A stretch of 64,000 nt of DNA from Gonapodya sp. JEL0774 (Eukaryota; Monoblepharomycota; Monoblepharidomycetes; Monoblepharidales; Gonapodyaceae): contig JADIIX010000008.1 of the NCBI GenBank assembly GCA_027604505.1, positions 196,589-260,588 on the forward strand. The letters run 5' to 3'. The position numbers were made by a program, and so were the translations under genes. Each line of letters starts with the position of its first letter. Positions within the stretch are counted from its first letter, which is position 1. Below, piece after piece: positions 25,293 to 36,883 of this stretch. The notes under the pieces are model-generated. The model was not told where the DNA came from. It saw only the letters and a program-made list of their open reading frames with translations, and searched no databases.

Positions 25293-27575
25293 ATGTCCAC
25301 AACCACTTCTCCACAACTAGAAGTCTCACAAAAGCAAGATTTGGAATCGGAAACGCCTGAGTGTGACACTGCTGCGCTGGTTGCAGCGAAAGGAGGAGGG
25401 GAACATGATGCAAAAACGGGACCCAAAGTCCCGACAGAGCGTGATTTGGAACAAAAGCGACGATGGGCACAATTTCTGCGACGCGGCCCCGCACTGGTGA
25501 AGACTCCAATGAGGAAAAATATCAGTGGGTGGACGGTTTGTTTGCTTCCGATTTGATCGACTTCATATCCCGACTCCGATTTGCATCCGATGCTCGCACA
25601 CCGATCGTCCGATTCAATATAAATAACCAATTGTATTATTCATCCCTACCCTAGTCCTCATTGTTGTCGCTCTTTGCGGCCTGTTGGGCCCTTTGACTTC
25701 TGCCATATACACCCCGGCACTCACCATTGCCCAAGCGGATTTTCAGACCACGGATCTACTCATTAATTTAACCATCACGGTAGCAACTTTGACTCTTGGT
25801 GTTGCGCCGCTCGGATGGGCCACAGCTGCGTGAGTTTTGTTTTGTGCGGTCTTTCCTGTTCTACATTGTACATTGTGTTTGGCCCGAATAGTGACACGGC
25901 CGGACGTCGACCGGTTCTAATATCGGCATCAGTTATTGCAGTTGGAGGATGCATTGGCTGCTACTTTTCTAGCTCAATCGGGCTGTTTTTGTTCTGGCGA
26001 GTAATCCAGAGCACCGGGTGCAGCGCGGGAATGAGCGTGGGAGCGGGTGAGTGGAGTAATGACCGCAGTCACTCAGTCAAAGTTTTGTCGATGATACGGC
26101 TGACTACTTTTGTCAGGTGTTGTCGCGGATATATTTGAGAAGGAGCAGAGGGGTCGTGCAATGGGAACTTTCATGCTTGGTCAGTCCTTTTTGCAGGGGA
26201 TTACGATTGTGCTGGTTTATAATCGAAGGATTCGACCATTTTATTTCATAAGGAGCGATTCTTGGGTGCGCGTTTTAATACTTCTGTTGGGGCGAATTTC
26301 TTGCTCACTCTGCGTCCGTGGATTCAGTCCTGTTATCTCGCCGCCGATCGGGGGCGCCTTCGCGCAGACAATAGGATGGCGCGTCAGCTTTTTGTGAGCC
26401 TCTTTCACCCAGTCTCGCCGTTCCCGCATCTGAACCTCCCTTTGCCTGAATTTGCGGCAACAGATTCAGCGCTGCTTATGCTGCCCTCACACTCGTTCTT
26501 GTCTTCTTTTTCCTCCCCGAGACACTTGCACCTCTTCCTCCGGGCTCCCTCCGCCCCTCCCGGAACCCCTTCACTTCGTTTGTCGAACTTCGCCACCTAT
26601 TCGTACTTGCCATGCAGTTCATGGGGACAGTGGCTTTCGCGTCCTTTTACACCTTTCCTCCACTGATACCACGGGATTGGCCTCTTGCCTATCATTTCGA
26701 CTCAGCCGGTGTGGGCTTCGTCATGATGGCCATGGGTCTGGGAATGTGCGTTGGTACCGTTGTTGGTGGCTGGTTCGCGGATGCAACCTTGGCGTGGTGG
26801 AAGAAGAGACGCGGTGGCTTGATTATCGCGGAAGATCGTTTGTGGTCTTCTGTTCCAGGTAGATTCTGTTCATAGAGGCAACCTGAAGAAGAGAGAACTG
26901 ATACATTTCCGCTCTGGGAAAAAGGTTGGATCATTCTACCATTATCTATGATAGCCTATGGATGGCTTTTGGAAGAAAGAGTGGCTTGGGTGAGTACTTT
27001 ATTTTTTTAGATGGGTAGATCAGGTAATTGGAGAACTTTTCTTTTCTTTTAGCCCGCAACAATGACAGCGGCAGTCTGCAGTAAGTTCTTCTGGGTCGGT
27101 GAACAACCTGAACAGCATAGTAATGACAAATTTTGGGCTTTACTCGTTCCAATCAGTTGGTCTCGGTCAGCTGTTTTTCAATTCCAGGTGGGATATCATT
27201 TTGTTTCTGTAAAGTCACATTGTGCTCAAAACTCTAACCATTCAATCTATTGCCAGCTGTAACACGTACCTTGTTGACATTTACCAATCTAACGCTGCCT
27301 CTATAATTGCACTTGGCAACTTCCTCCGATTTTCTGTCGGGGCATTCATGCCTCTCATCGTCGTTCCTGCATCGAGCTTGAACCGTGGAACACTCTATTC
27401 AATTTTAACGGCCGTCAACCTTGCTGGAATTCTAGGGGTATTTTGGACTGCGCGGTGGGGTACTGTGGTGAGACTGCACATCAAGCCCTGGAGTGAACGT
27501 CCTGGTGCAAGTGAAACACTAGCTGCTGTGTACGGTAAGGGGAGACGTGGTGGAGATGAGGAGTCTGTTGAGTGA
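25293..27575 (+). CDS. Major facilitator superfamily transporter (DHA1/drug:H+ antiporter type)
   Basis: Exons 25293-25535, 25655-25829, 25892-26046 and 26117 onward, one near 26330-26396, then 26464-26858, 26925-26989, 27053-27080, 27157-27187 and 27257-27575. A charged cytosolic N-terminus precedes about 12 hydrophobic segments. Family marks are VVALCGLLGPLTSAIYTPAL (TM1), the loop motif AADTAGRRPVL (DxxGRR), FLFWRVIQSTGCSAGMSVGA (TM4, conserved Arg), EKEQRGRAMG, ISPPIGGAFAQTIGWR (motif C region), FFFLPETLAP after TM6, and YLVDIYQSNAASIIALGNF (TM11 region). Such proteins export drugs, polyamines or metabolites in exchange for protons; the substrate cannot be inferred. The intron between about 26182 and 26329 is certain in kind, but its donor is not resolved. 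Confidence 0.85.
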
Positions 27576-27880
27576 AAAAAGCACTTGCCTTGTAATGACT
27601 GTATGTAATATACATTTCGTCTACCGCCCTCGTATCTTTACTCCCGAAAACAACACAACTCAACCGACTCAGCGCATAACACATATACCAATTAATCAGA
27701 ACGGCTATCATTGCGTCAAATTACTGGTTACCGTCTAAAGCACCGGACCTCTCACTGGGAGTGTCGGCCAGGCTCCTTCGGCCCGGATTCACTGCAGTTT
27801 TCAATTTATGGTTTGTGGATATTCCGAGCCAATTTCGAGATCTTTGCGTCCCTCCAATCTCTTTCAACCGGAACCAACAT
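27576..27880. other. Intergenic region, MFS transporter to TANGO2
   Basis: About 305 bp between two genes on the same strand. It must contain the 3' end of the transporter transcript and the TANGO2 promoter. No specific motif is identified. Confidence 0.4.
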
Positions 27881-29135
27881 ATGTGCATCGCTTTCGTATC
27901 TTTTACCTCGACCCCATCTTCGCGATTCCCTTTCGTCCTGATCGCCAACCGAGACGAGTTTTTTGGCCGCCCGGCACTTCCTCTCCATATATGGAATACT
28001 TTATCAGATGGGGAGGAAGCACCCGAGGTGGACAGACGTCGAATTGTCGCAGGAAAGGACCTCCGAGCTGGTGGGATATGGATGGGATTGGATGGTGAAT
28101 CCGGACGATTCGGTGTGATCACCAATTTCCCCGACCACTACGCACATGGGAATGTTGCTAGCTACGCAAATGGGAATCCAACAAGCGCATCAAGTCGTGG
28201 GGACATTCTCAAGCGATGGCTGACTGGGACAGAAATGAATGTGTCTAAATGGTTAAGTTCGAGTCTGGCGGGGACGAGTATGACCTATGAAGGATTCTCC
28301 GTAATAATTGGACGTGTTGAACCAAGAGAGGCTAGTGAAGTTTTGTCCATGCCCGGTGGAGTTAATGCATCAAACGGAACAATAAACCATGTGAACGCCG
28401 ATGTCTGGTACGCAACCAATCGAGGACTTGAGACAGATATCGTTCAGGGAGGTACGGCATTTGCCATGCCTAGCTCCAATCCAAAGGATTGTTGCTTCAT
28501 TGCACAGAAACTGCAACCAGACAGAGTGTACGGCTTGTCCAACGCGCAACTCGGTAAGTGCTCCATATATTTGGACTTGTGTGCTTCGCAGCACATTTTC
28601 CGTACTTTCACTCAGGTGTGTTTGTCACAATTTTGTTCGCCGCTTCTGACCTTCCAACTTCATGTCATCCCTTCGTCCAGACGCGCCGTGGCCTAAAACC
28701 CTCTACGGCACTCACCTACTTTCCTCCTATCTCTCTTCTTTCGAAAGCAGCTCTCATTCTTCCACGTCCGAACTAGCTACCCTTGATCACCTTTTCTCGA
28801 TCCTCTCCCGTACTTCGATTCCGTCTCCCCCACCGATACCCTTACCACCCTCAATGTCATCACTGCATTCGTCCATATTCGTTAAATCGAATGGTGGTGG
28901 TGGGGCATACGGAACAAGAGCGAGTACAGTATTGGTCGTTGATAATGATGGACAATGGACGATGGAGGAAAGAAGGTGGGACGAGGAGGGTGCAGAGGAC
29001 GGAACGAGACGGCTGGAAGGTGTTTTTGGATGGCAGGTGGAAGGCGCGGTCAGTAATGATGGCTCTGTGTCTGTAAGAGAGAGTGCAACGGCGGGGAAAG
29101 GTGCAACAAGGGCGGATGTTGATGCCACGCTTTAG
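27881..29135 (+). CDS. TANGO2: TANGO2 (NRDE) homologue
   Basis: Two exons, 27881-28553 and 28681-29135, join in phase for 375 aa. The start MCIAFVSF places Cys at position 2, as in other TANGO2/NRDE proteins, whose fold is NTN-hydrolase-like. The eponymous motif is LIANRDEFFGRPALPLHIW. Also present are VAGKDLRAGGIWMGLDGESG, FGVITNF, SRGDILKRWL, VWYATNRG, VYGLSNAQL, and in exon 2 DAPWPKTLYG and AYGTRASTVLVVD. TANGO2 is linked to ER-Golgi organisation and to haem or lipid homeostasis in mitochondria; the molecular activity is debated. Exon 2 has a Ser/Pro-rich insert and a longer tail than usual. It converges on the stomatin gene. Confidence 0.92.
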
Positions 29136-29426
29136 ACCGAGGTTTAAATTGGGGATGCTCCCTGATTGAGAGTGTCTAGATAACAAGCATGTTCGCAAAT
29201 CCATGATTTCTGCTGAGTATACCAGATATCCCAGTATATGCCTATCGGGACCAGTTCTGCTGTTGAGGGGCATAAGATTTCAAATTTACATCTATATCTT
29301 CTATGGACATACTCATATAAGGTGTTGCACGACGTCTCACCTAACTCGGTGAAAGTAGCGAATTCATTTTACGGAGTTTCATTGCGTGGCAGGAGACGGG
29401 GGACGGGGATACCATGGTTTTCAATT

Positions 29427-31511
29427 TCATTTACTCGGTCCTTGAACTGCAATGAGCTCCGTCACGGCCATTCTCTCCATCCCCTTGTACCCCACCGCAT
29501 TTGGTGGCTCCGGGGGCATGAAAATAACTTTGGGAAAGAGGATCACGGACCACTCGGAGTAGTGAACAAAAGACACACGGTTCAGAAACAAGGCGCTCAC
29601 TTTTTGTGTCACCGGATTTAGCCATGGCGCTGAGTGTTTCCAGGTAACGGATTTGCATGGCGGCGGGCTGAGGTGGTTGGAGGAGAAGGTGCGTTGCTTC
29701 AAAATCGAGCACAATACACAATTCAAGAGATGCTTGAAATCGAATCTTACGTGGTTGAGGATGTCGGCAGCTTCTCGCACTATTAGGGACAGAGGAGAGA
29801 GATTTCGTGGTGTTACGATATTGTGGCACGGGTCCGTCTGTCTCATATATGGCACCGAAAACAATGAAGCTTACTTAGTTTGGCAGCTTGGACTGAGATC
29901 AGAATAACAAAGCGTGAATGACTGGCAAAAATCGGGATGACACGTGAAGGCTTTTTCTCACCTTCCGCCCGAGCTGCAATAATCTTCGACTCTCCGAGTC
30001 TTTGCTGTTTTGCGGCCGCGGCTCGCTCTCTATGTGGCCGCGGCGGGCGGGGCCGGCCCGCGCGCCCGGGGCGGCGGGNNNNNNNNNNCCCCCCCCCCCC
30101 CCCCCCCCAAAAAAAGGGCTTTTTGTGACATCGTAAGCGGCGTACGCGATTCCATATGGTACCCACGGAATCTTGCAACTCGGTTGAGAATTGGAGGTCT
30201 TTGAGGAGCATTGCAGTCACGTCCGCGCCCATTTCCTTGGCAGGGACCTCGATGATATCTTGGATCTGATGTGCGAGAACTTGGAGACGGCAAGTGACGA
30301 GGTGATTGCAACAGTACGCCGAAACACACATGCCAACCACCGCTTCATTCACCTTCACGATTCTCCACACATTCTTGGAGCGTCCGACCACCGATAACTT
30401 GCCTGAGAGTGGTTTGGGTGCGTTCTACAAGTGCTCCGCGGACATTCGCAACTGTCCCAAAGTCGCACGTTCACTTGAAGTCAATGGGCATCGTGATACC
30501 CTTCATTGAGAGGTTGCACTTACCCAAGAAAGCTGCAGAGTATGGATCCACGACCTTCCAGTATAGTACTTTAAAACCATAACCATCATCAGCGATTATT
30601 CGACCCGCGTTTGTTGGCGTGTGACAAATTTCGCAGACTCACCACTGTCAATAGTAACAGTCACGTTGTCCTTGGTCATCACTACTTGGCGGGGAATATC
30701 CTCCACCTGAACTTTGATGTCGATGGCAATAAGATTCTCCGTGAAGAGATTGATGTCTTTGATTCACCCCGTGAAGGTGATGATCAAGAGAAAGGCAACA
30801 AAATTCGACAGCAATCAGGGCTCGCAGCTTTGATGAACATAACCCCATCATACTCTGACGGCTTACAATAGAGGCCCGGGTCGACAGCACGGTAGTACTT
30901 TCCAAATCTGTCGTCAGCAATTTAGACATAAGAGAGAGAATTTGAGCACAAATTCATTTGAGTAAGGAGTTCACCTTTGGATAAGCCCCACACTACCTTG
31001 GGCTGAGAATTTAGGGAGCGCTACATTACAAAGGTCTTTGGAGAAGCGCATTCAAAATGAACTCTCACGGACGGTCCTGAAAGGATTCGGAAAGCAGAAC
31101 AAGCATGGAACAGCTCCAAGAAATCCCATTACATCTTGGGTGCAAAGGTTGAGCTTTCTAATGCCTCGAATATACCTCTGCTTTCGGTCATCATCACCAC
31201 TCACCACCGATACAGTTTATCATTCCCTCATAAAGTGGGTTATCTGAGGACGGAATGGGCATTTGATGTGAGTGTGATGCCTGCTGCTGGCGTTCATGTT
31301 GCGCGTCTGCCATGGTCGGAAGCCGGGAAGGACTGATAAGGGGAGTGGTTGTCTCTGGGTGGATTCGCGGATCTAGACCAAGCGACGATGTGCTCATAGA
31401 ACTCAAGGGCAAACAATCTGGAATGGTCTGATGCCAAGGTGTGTGGAGATGAATCGATGAATCGGGAATCGTGGTGGTTGTGCAAACTACCCTGGATGTG
31501 GCCTCAGTCAT
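29427..31511 (-). CDS. Stomatin-like SPFH/band-7 protein, interrupted by an assembly gap
   Basis: Splicing the minus strand gives the stomatin order: NPLYEGMINCIG, MGFLGAVPCLFCFPNPFRTV (the Cys-rich membrane-dipping hairpin), AQGSVGLIQR, FGKYYRAVDPGLY, IDIKVQVEDIPRQVVMTKDN, VTVTIDS, LYWKVVDPYSAAFL, VANVRGALVERTQTTLRQVI, VLAHQIQDIIEVPAKEMGAD, LLKDLQFSTELQDS, then AAAKQQRLGESKIIAARAE, REAADILN, AAMQIRYLETLSAMAKSGDT, and VIFMPPEPPN to the stop at 29427. Stomatins form cholesterol-rich membrane scaffolds that regulate channels. The run of Ns at 30079-30088 falls between the LQDS and AAAKQQR segments, so some sequence there is missing or wrong. The start could be 31511, 31397 or 31313. Confidence 0.85.
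30079..30088. other. Assembly gap (10 N) with homopolymer edges
   Basis: Ten Ns are flanked on the right by about 20 C and 7 A, and on the left by a very GC-rich stretch (30012-30078). Neither edge resembles the neighbouring sequence, so both may be misassembled or adapter-derived. The gap lies inside the stomatin-like gene. Confidence 0.95.
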
Positions 31512-31959
31512 GGTCCCAACATGTAGCTTACATTTCCCTCTTTACCGTGAAAAGAGATAGATGATGAACGGTTTCAGAAGATAATAGATCCGGTTGGCTA
31601 AATTCGGGCATATCAGCAGTAGGTATTATGTATTTATTCGTGAACTGTCTCCCAACGTTTGGAACAATCTCACGCTTACGCTCTCGGCCAAGTCCCGCAT
31701 TATCCATTCACATGACGGATCCACGGGTTTCTGTCGACTTAACGTTCCTTGAGTTCTGTGACCGAATGGTGAAGAAGCATCGGCTTCTGAATTGGGGGTT
31801 CACACCACAGCACACACACACTTTGGGGGTGACTCCTTCTACCACTTTATTGTTGTCGATTCTAAGCCCATTGACGGGAAAATCGAGCATCACGGTCTCC
31901 CTTCATTCAAATTTTGGACGTAGAAATTTGAGCCCTTCACAGGAATCGCCAAATCGTGA
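31512..31959. other. Divergent intergenic region between stomatin-like and TMEM135-like genes
   Basis: About 450 bp separates two divergent starts. Short ORFs on both strands overlap here, but none resembles a known family. It is a likely bidirectional promoter; no motif is assigned. Confidence 0.35.
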
Positions 31960-34628
31960 ATGGCGGACAAGATTCATCGGCGAGGGCCGCCGACACCCGC
32001 AGACGAAGCAATCACCGCATTCTTGATTCCAGCTTCCCCAGCTGCAACTCCTGTATCCTCATTCACGACTGTGAACTCCAATCTTGACTTGGCTGCGTCG
32101 GGTTCGCCCAAAAACATCTCCCACCCTCCCACAACACACACTGCTCCGAAGCCGCCCACACTCGCTACTGATGGCAAGGAACCTGATGATAGGCATCACG
32201 TGCCTAAACCGGCAAAGGTGCCCAAATGGCACACCTATCGCGCCATTTTCGCACACGCACTCCGTGGGGCAGCTCGCTCATTTGTGTTGGCATTCCTGGG
32301 CCGTGGTGCACTATTGTCTGCCCTCAAATTACTTGTAGCACTTCGCAAAAGGTAAATCTGATGAGGATGCATCTGGCTTTCTGTGGAAAGTGCTGCGGGG
32401 ATGTTGTGCCCACAACGGGGTTTCTCATTGCCATGGTTGGAGTTGTACATCCTCTTACAGGGCTAGACGTTGACTTTGCCCCTTGCTCACCACCTCAACA
32501 TCAACCGAAACGCCATTTTAGACCCTCCTCCCTCCTCTCAGCCTTCCAACCCTTCCTCTCTGCCGACGCCCTTCGCACCGGAGCGGCGTTTTCGGGATTT
32601 TCATTCGTGTGGAAGCTCATGACCAACATTGCGGCGAAGCGCAACGGGAGATGGTCATTTTGGAGCGGATTCTCCGCAGGTGAGTGTCATGACCCAACAA
32701 CGCGCGGCCCGGCAATTGGTATCTTTTGGGTCCAGTCAAGTTGAGATTTGCTGGACTGGAAACAGGAACTGAGTGCGACTCCATTGTATTTTATTGTTGT
32801 TGGCAAAGCGAAACTGGTAGGGCACCGGGCAGTTGCTGGTTGTCTGTTTCCTTCATCTATGGAAGTTCCTGGAACCATCTGTTCATGTAAAAGAGAACGG
32901 CCTTTCCCGTCTTTTCTCACTGATATTGTCAAGAGATATTGCGGTACTTGATACTGGTTTGGCTTTGGGAGGACTCGAATCATGGATAGGTGTCGAGCAC
33001 TGTTTCCCACTCTTCCCGTACCTCACCTCCACACTGTGACACTGTTTTCTATTTCATTTGTCGTTTTCTATGCACTGAATACCCTGGTTACTCACTTACC
33101 GACACCATCCAGGCGCCGTCGCTTCCCTCACTCTCCTCCTCGAGCATCCCACCCGCCGAGGCGTACTCGTTGAGCAACTTGGCGTACGAGCGATGCAAGC
33201 AATCGCCGTAAAAATGCATCTAGGGGGCCACGTGAGAGTGTGGGAGGGTGGTGAGTGGTCACAAGTTCGCTTCGTGTCCAACGTCAACTGGACAACAGTC
33301 CTCTCCCCCCTGATCACTCTGCAGCGGCCCTAACCTTCATCTTTGGGTGTTGTCAAATCATGTACGCCTACATCATGCGGCCTTCGACCATCCCTCCAGC
33401 ATACTACCAGTGGATGATCAAAACTGGTGAGTTTGCCTACTCAGAAAGCTTGGCACTTGCAGTGAAACCCGGGTCCACCATGCCTCGTATTATTTTGCCA
33501 GCTCGTGTCCCTCACGAACTCCTCGATCTTAACCGCCGCAACATACGCCTCCTGGACGCCCCGCACAGTGACGTTTCGCTCACCACATCGCTCGCTCTCT
33601 CCACCATCGCCCGATTTGCCGGTGCCAATGTGGATCAGGCAACACGCGGGTTTTGCGAGTACGCAGAGAGTGCTACGGGGGGAGCCTGGCCCCTACCAAT
33701 CGTTCCGTGTGAGGCGCTGCATCCGAGTGACAGCAGTTGCGTACGGTACGATGTGACTCTGTGGGGAAGAGTGTTTGTGGATATATTCCCTGTGGGTGCT
33801 TTTGTCCATCCGTGATCGTTTTATGATCGTCCCTCTTAATGATGCTGTCGCGACTGTGGTAGGTGTATGTCGCTCTGAATTATATCCCGCTCGTGCTCTT
33901 CCGTGCCAAGTCTCTGGTCAAACAGTGCGTCTTGGTACCGACCCTTTGACAAATCCGCCGTTTTACCCTCCTTCGTACTGTTTTGCATCCAGTCCGGTTC
34001 CGCTTATCCTAAAAACACTGCGCTCCACGGTGCAGTCATCGGTCTTCTTGGCATTTTATGTTTCCATATACATGGTACAGATTTGTCTTTGGCGGAGAGC
34101 TGTAAAAACCGGCATGGTCAAGAGGGATCATAAGTTCGCGTACTGGCTGTGAGTTAATGTAAGCGTGGTGAGTGGAGTCGATGATTGATGGGAGGAGACC
34201 CTTTTTAGATTCGCGATTCCGGCGGCGTCCTCCATCTTCCTGGAAAAACCGAGCCGCCGATCTGAACTTACCATGTACGTTGGAGCTGCCGCATTTGAGT
34301 AATCATAGGAATTCTCTCAACTCTCGTCTCGTTCTGTGTTGCAAAATGTGCAGGTACGTACTTCCCAAAGCTCTTGAGGCCCTCTACTACGTTCTTGCCG
34401 CGCACGACCTTGCTGCTCCAATTCCCGGCTGGGATATTGCAGCTTTTGCTGTGTCTATGGGAACTATCATGGTGAGCGCGTCAACGCGTCGTTTCGGTTC
34501 CCCTGTTCAAACTTGATGCCCCTTCTGTCGCTCCGTTAATTACAATGCAGGGTTACTATCACACGCAGCCAGAAGTGCTTAGTCCCCTTCTGAATGGACT
34601 GATTCACCGGGTGCTCGGGGCATACTGA
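31960..34628 (+). CDS. TMEM135: TMEM135-like multi-pass membrane protein
   Basis: ATG 31960 opens a Pro/Thr-rich cytosolic leader (MADKIHRRGPPTP...) and then ALRGAARSFVLAFLGRGALL. Later exons encode FLSADALRTGAAFSGFSFVW, an ALTFIFGCCQIMYAYIMRP segment, IPPAYYQWMIKTG, the Cys-containing PCEALHPSDSSCVRYDV, LRSTVQSSVFLAFYVSIYMV, EALYYVLAAHDLAAPIPGWD and a final GYYHTQPEVLSPLLNGLIHR. This order and the PC..LHP..SC motif follow TMEM135 (PMP52 family), found on peroxisomes and mitochondria and linked to organelle dynamics and lipid storage. The stop is TGA at 34626-34628. Several introns, including one of about 300 bp near 32950-33110, are inferred from the frame changes but not all resolved. Confidence 0.75.
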
Positions 34629-34731
34629 ATCACCGTCGCTAGTGGAATCAAAACCAAATGCAAAGGTATCCGGAGATGCCGTACTCCTGTGACTTCGTCA
34701 GGAGATGAAGGATTTTGATGTTCTCCGCGCC

Positions 34732-34746
34732 TTTTTTTTTTTTTTT
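34732..34746. repeat. Poly-T tract (15 T) upstream of the ketopantoate-reductase-like gene
   Basis: An uninterrupted run of 15 T lies about 125 bp before ATG 34871. Such tracts are common nucleosome-excluding promoter elements in fungi, so a promoter role is possible but not shown. Confidence 0.5.
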
Positions 34747-34870
34747 GATTGACGGAGCATGTGCATAGTTGACAGTTTATCTGTAAGTAATAATACCACA
34801 TGATCACTCTGACACGAGATGCCTTGCCCTCCTGCGGCCATCAGTCCGAAGGACTGTAACAAACGAATCA

Positions 34871-36659
34871 ATGGTATCGACCGATGTTGGCACACAGACT
34901 CTACCCTCAGTGGAAACCTCATCTAGGTCTTTGAATGTGATCGTTGTGGGGGCGGGTGCTGTTGGTCAGGTGAGTCACGTCGTAATGGTGTTAATGGGTC
35001 CTGAAGGTTCTGAAGGTTCTCTCCCTGCTCAGGTCTACGCGTATCACCTTCTTGCCGCAGGATGCCGTGTACATATGATGGTCAAGGAGAAGTATGTGGA
35101 TGGAATGACAAAGTATCCTATGCGGGTTATGAGAAGTGCGATTTCTGGCAAAGATTCCCCCATTTTATTTCATCTGACTATTCGAAAATGCGTCAATGGT
35201 GCTTCTTAAGTTGGCTGGCTTCCTCCCGCGTTTTTGGCATCGCGCCGTTGGCCTCAATCACACAGTCCGAAATTCTTTGCACCCACAACAGTCCTCCCAA
35301 CCGGTTTTGTGCCCACGGACGTGAACTTACCGATAGAAGCAGGGGGCCTTGGAGGACCTATTGACTGGGTGATATTGACAATGGCGAGCGATGCGCTCAG
35401 AGGTATGTGGATGAAACGAATGATTATTCAATGACGAAGTCTGACAGCGCCCGGTAGGCCCCTGGCTCCCCTCTCTGGCGGCTCACTTACCAAATACCTT
35501 GTTTCTGCTTCTCCAGCCAGGCCCATCTGACCTTCAGTATCTCGTGTCCTGTGGTGTGAATCGCTCCTTCATCGCAAAAGGGGTGATCGCCCTCGCAAGC
35601 TTCCAAGCCCCACTTCTTCAGGACAGATTTCCGCTTCTGGATAACAAAAAAGCGATTTTTGACGGTGTGGGACCCAGTGGGGTGGTTGGAGCCCCGAATA
35701 TTAGAGAGGAACACCGCACGACTCCCACCCAGCGACTCGTACCACTGATCCCGTCTTTTGCTCATCCGATTGGTCCCCATTCCCAGCATCACAATCCTAC
35801 AAACCCCACCAAAAACTCACTGGATATATCTGATGTGGCGGTGCACGAGGTATCACTTCCTCAAACCATAATTTACCTCAGCCCATTTCCCCATCCGGTT
35901 AGTCCTCCGCCCAATGCAACACCGGAAGTGCTACTTAACATAGAAATGCTATGTAGTGCTTTCCAAAAAGGAGGCCTGGCCGTTGTTAAGGCCGGCAACT
36001 GGACTGCGGACGGTGAGCAACATCCTGGGGATCTTGAGTGGCTCGAATCACTTCTTGGGGTGAGTGCGTCTCTATGTTATGTGCCTCAGTACACATGGCT
36101 TAAAAGTACATGTAACAGCCCTTTCTTGTCGCCTTGGAGACATCTCACTGGCGCTTTCTTGAGCTGGCCCTGGATGTTCGCTTGCTCTTTGTCCTGTGGC
36201 GAGCCATTCGCGAGATTTCTTGGGCAGAGCAAACAGCCCCATATCCTCAACGAGTCAATGAGCCTCCTTTGTCTTCCAGGGCAGAGGGTCTGGTTTTTTC
36301 CAGTCGCAGAACCTGGACTCATTCCTTTAAAGAATTCTACAAAATCGGCAACTTGTTGCACGTCATGCTTTTCGTTGGCTTCTTCCCAGCTTTTTTCTCC
36401 CCTCTTCTCTTACTTGTTCACTTTTTGAACGCGTCGGGTCTGGTATTTCCTCTCGACTTCGAAGCATTTTTGGCGTTCCACTTTCACAAAAGTTGGCGGA
36501 CAGACAAAGTTCCTCATCGATGCTATGATCAATCGGTATGAAAAGGAGGCTCGAGAGAGGAGCCATATTGACATTGGAAGCAGTGTGGGTGCTCAGGCGG
36601 TGAGTGCCTTAAATGAGCTGAGAAGGGGTAATTGGAGATGGAATGCTTCAGGTCACTGA
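34871..36659 (+). CDS. Ketopantoate reductase (ApbA/PanE)-family protein with hydrophobic segment
   Basis: Exon 1 (34871-34969) ends in the Rossmann motif NVIVVGAGAVGQ and is followed by VYAYHLLAAGCRVHMMVKEK, as in NADPH-binding ApbA proteins. The family's next marks are IDWVILTMASDALRG, LFLLLQPGPSDLQYL and AKGVIALASFQAPL. The C-terminal domain includes VLLNIEMLCSAFQKGGLAVV and, after intron 36443-36503, TKFLIDAMINRYEKEARER. A strongly hydrophobic stretch (LHVMLFVGFFPAFFSPLLLL, about 36355-36415) precedes that intron. Enzymatic PanE reduces ketopantoate for pantothenate and CoA, but the divergent loops and the hydrophobic segment suggest a membrane-bound paralogue of unknown substrate. The stop at 36657 is tentative: gtgagt at 36600 could splice further. 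It converges on the PH/coiled-coil gene. Confidence 0.7.
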
Positions 36660-36883
36660 GGTGGCATCCAAATCTTTGTAGCTGGTGAATAGTATTTATT
36701 GTGCAGCCCGCATGAGCAGTGAATGGAGTATGGGGGCTCAATACTCGGTTCGCAACTGCGAATTCGATCACTATTGCGTCGTGTTCTGCGTTTCAAAAGT
36801 ACAGATTGATATCACTATTTTATGAAATGTATAAAATGCATTAATGCGCCTTGCTCTCTGAAGGGAGGTATTGTCCTCGTTCT

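Noticed and set aside
31708-31893. Minus-strand Cys-containing ORF upstream of TMEM135
   Set aside because: Too short, no splice partner and no similarity; lies in the divergent promoter region.
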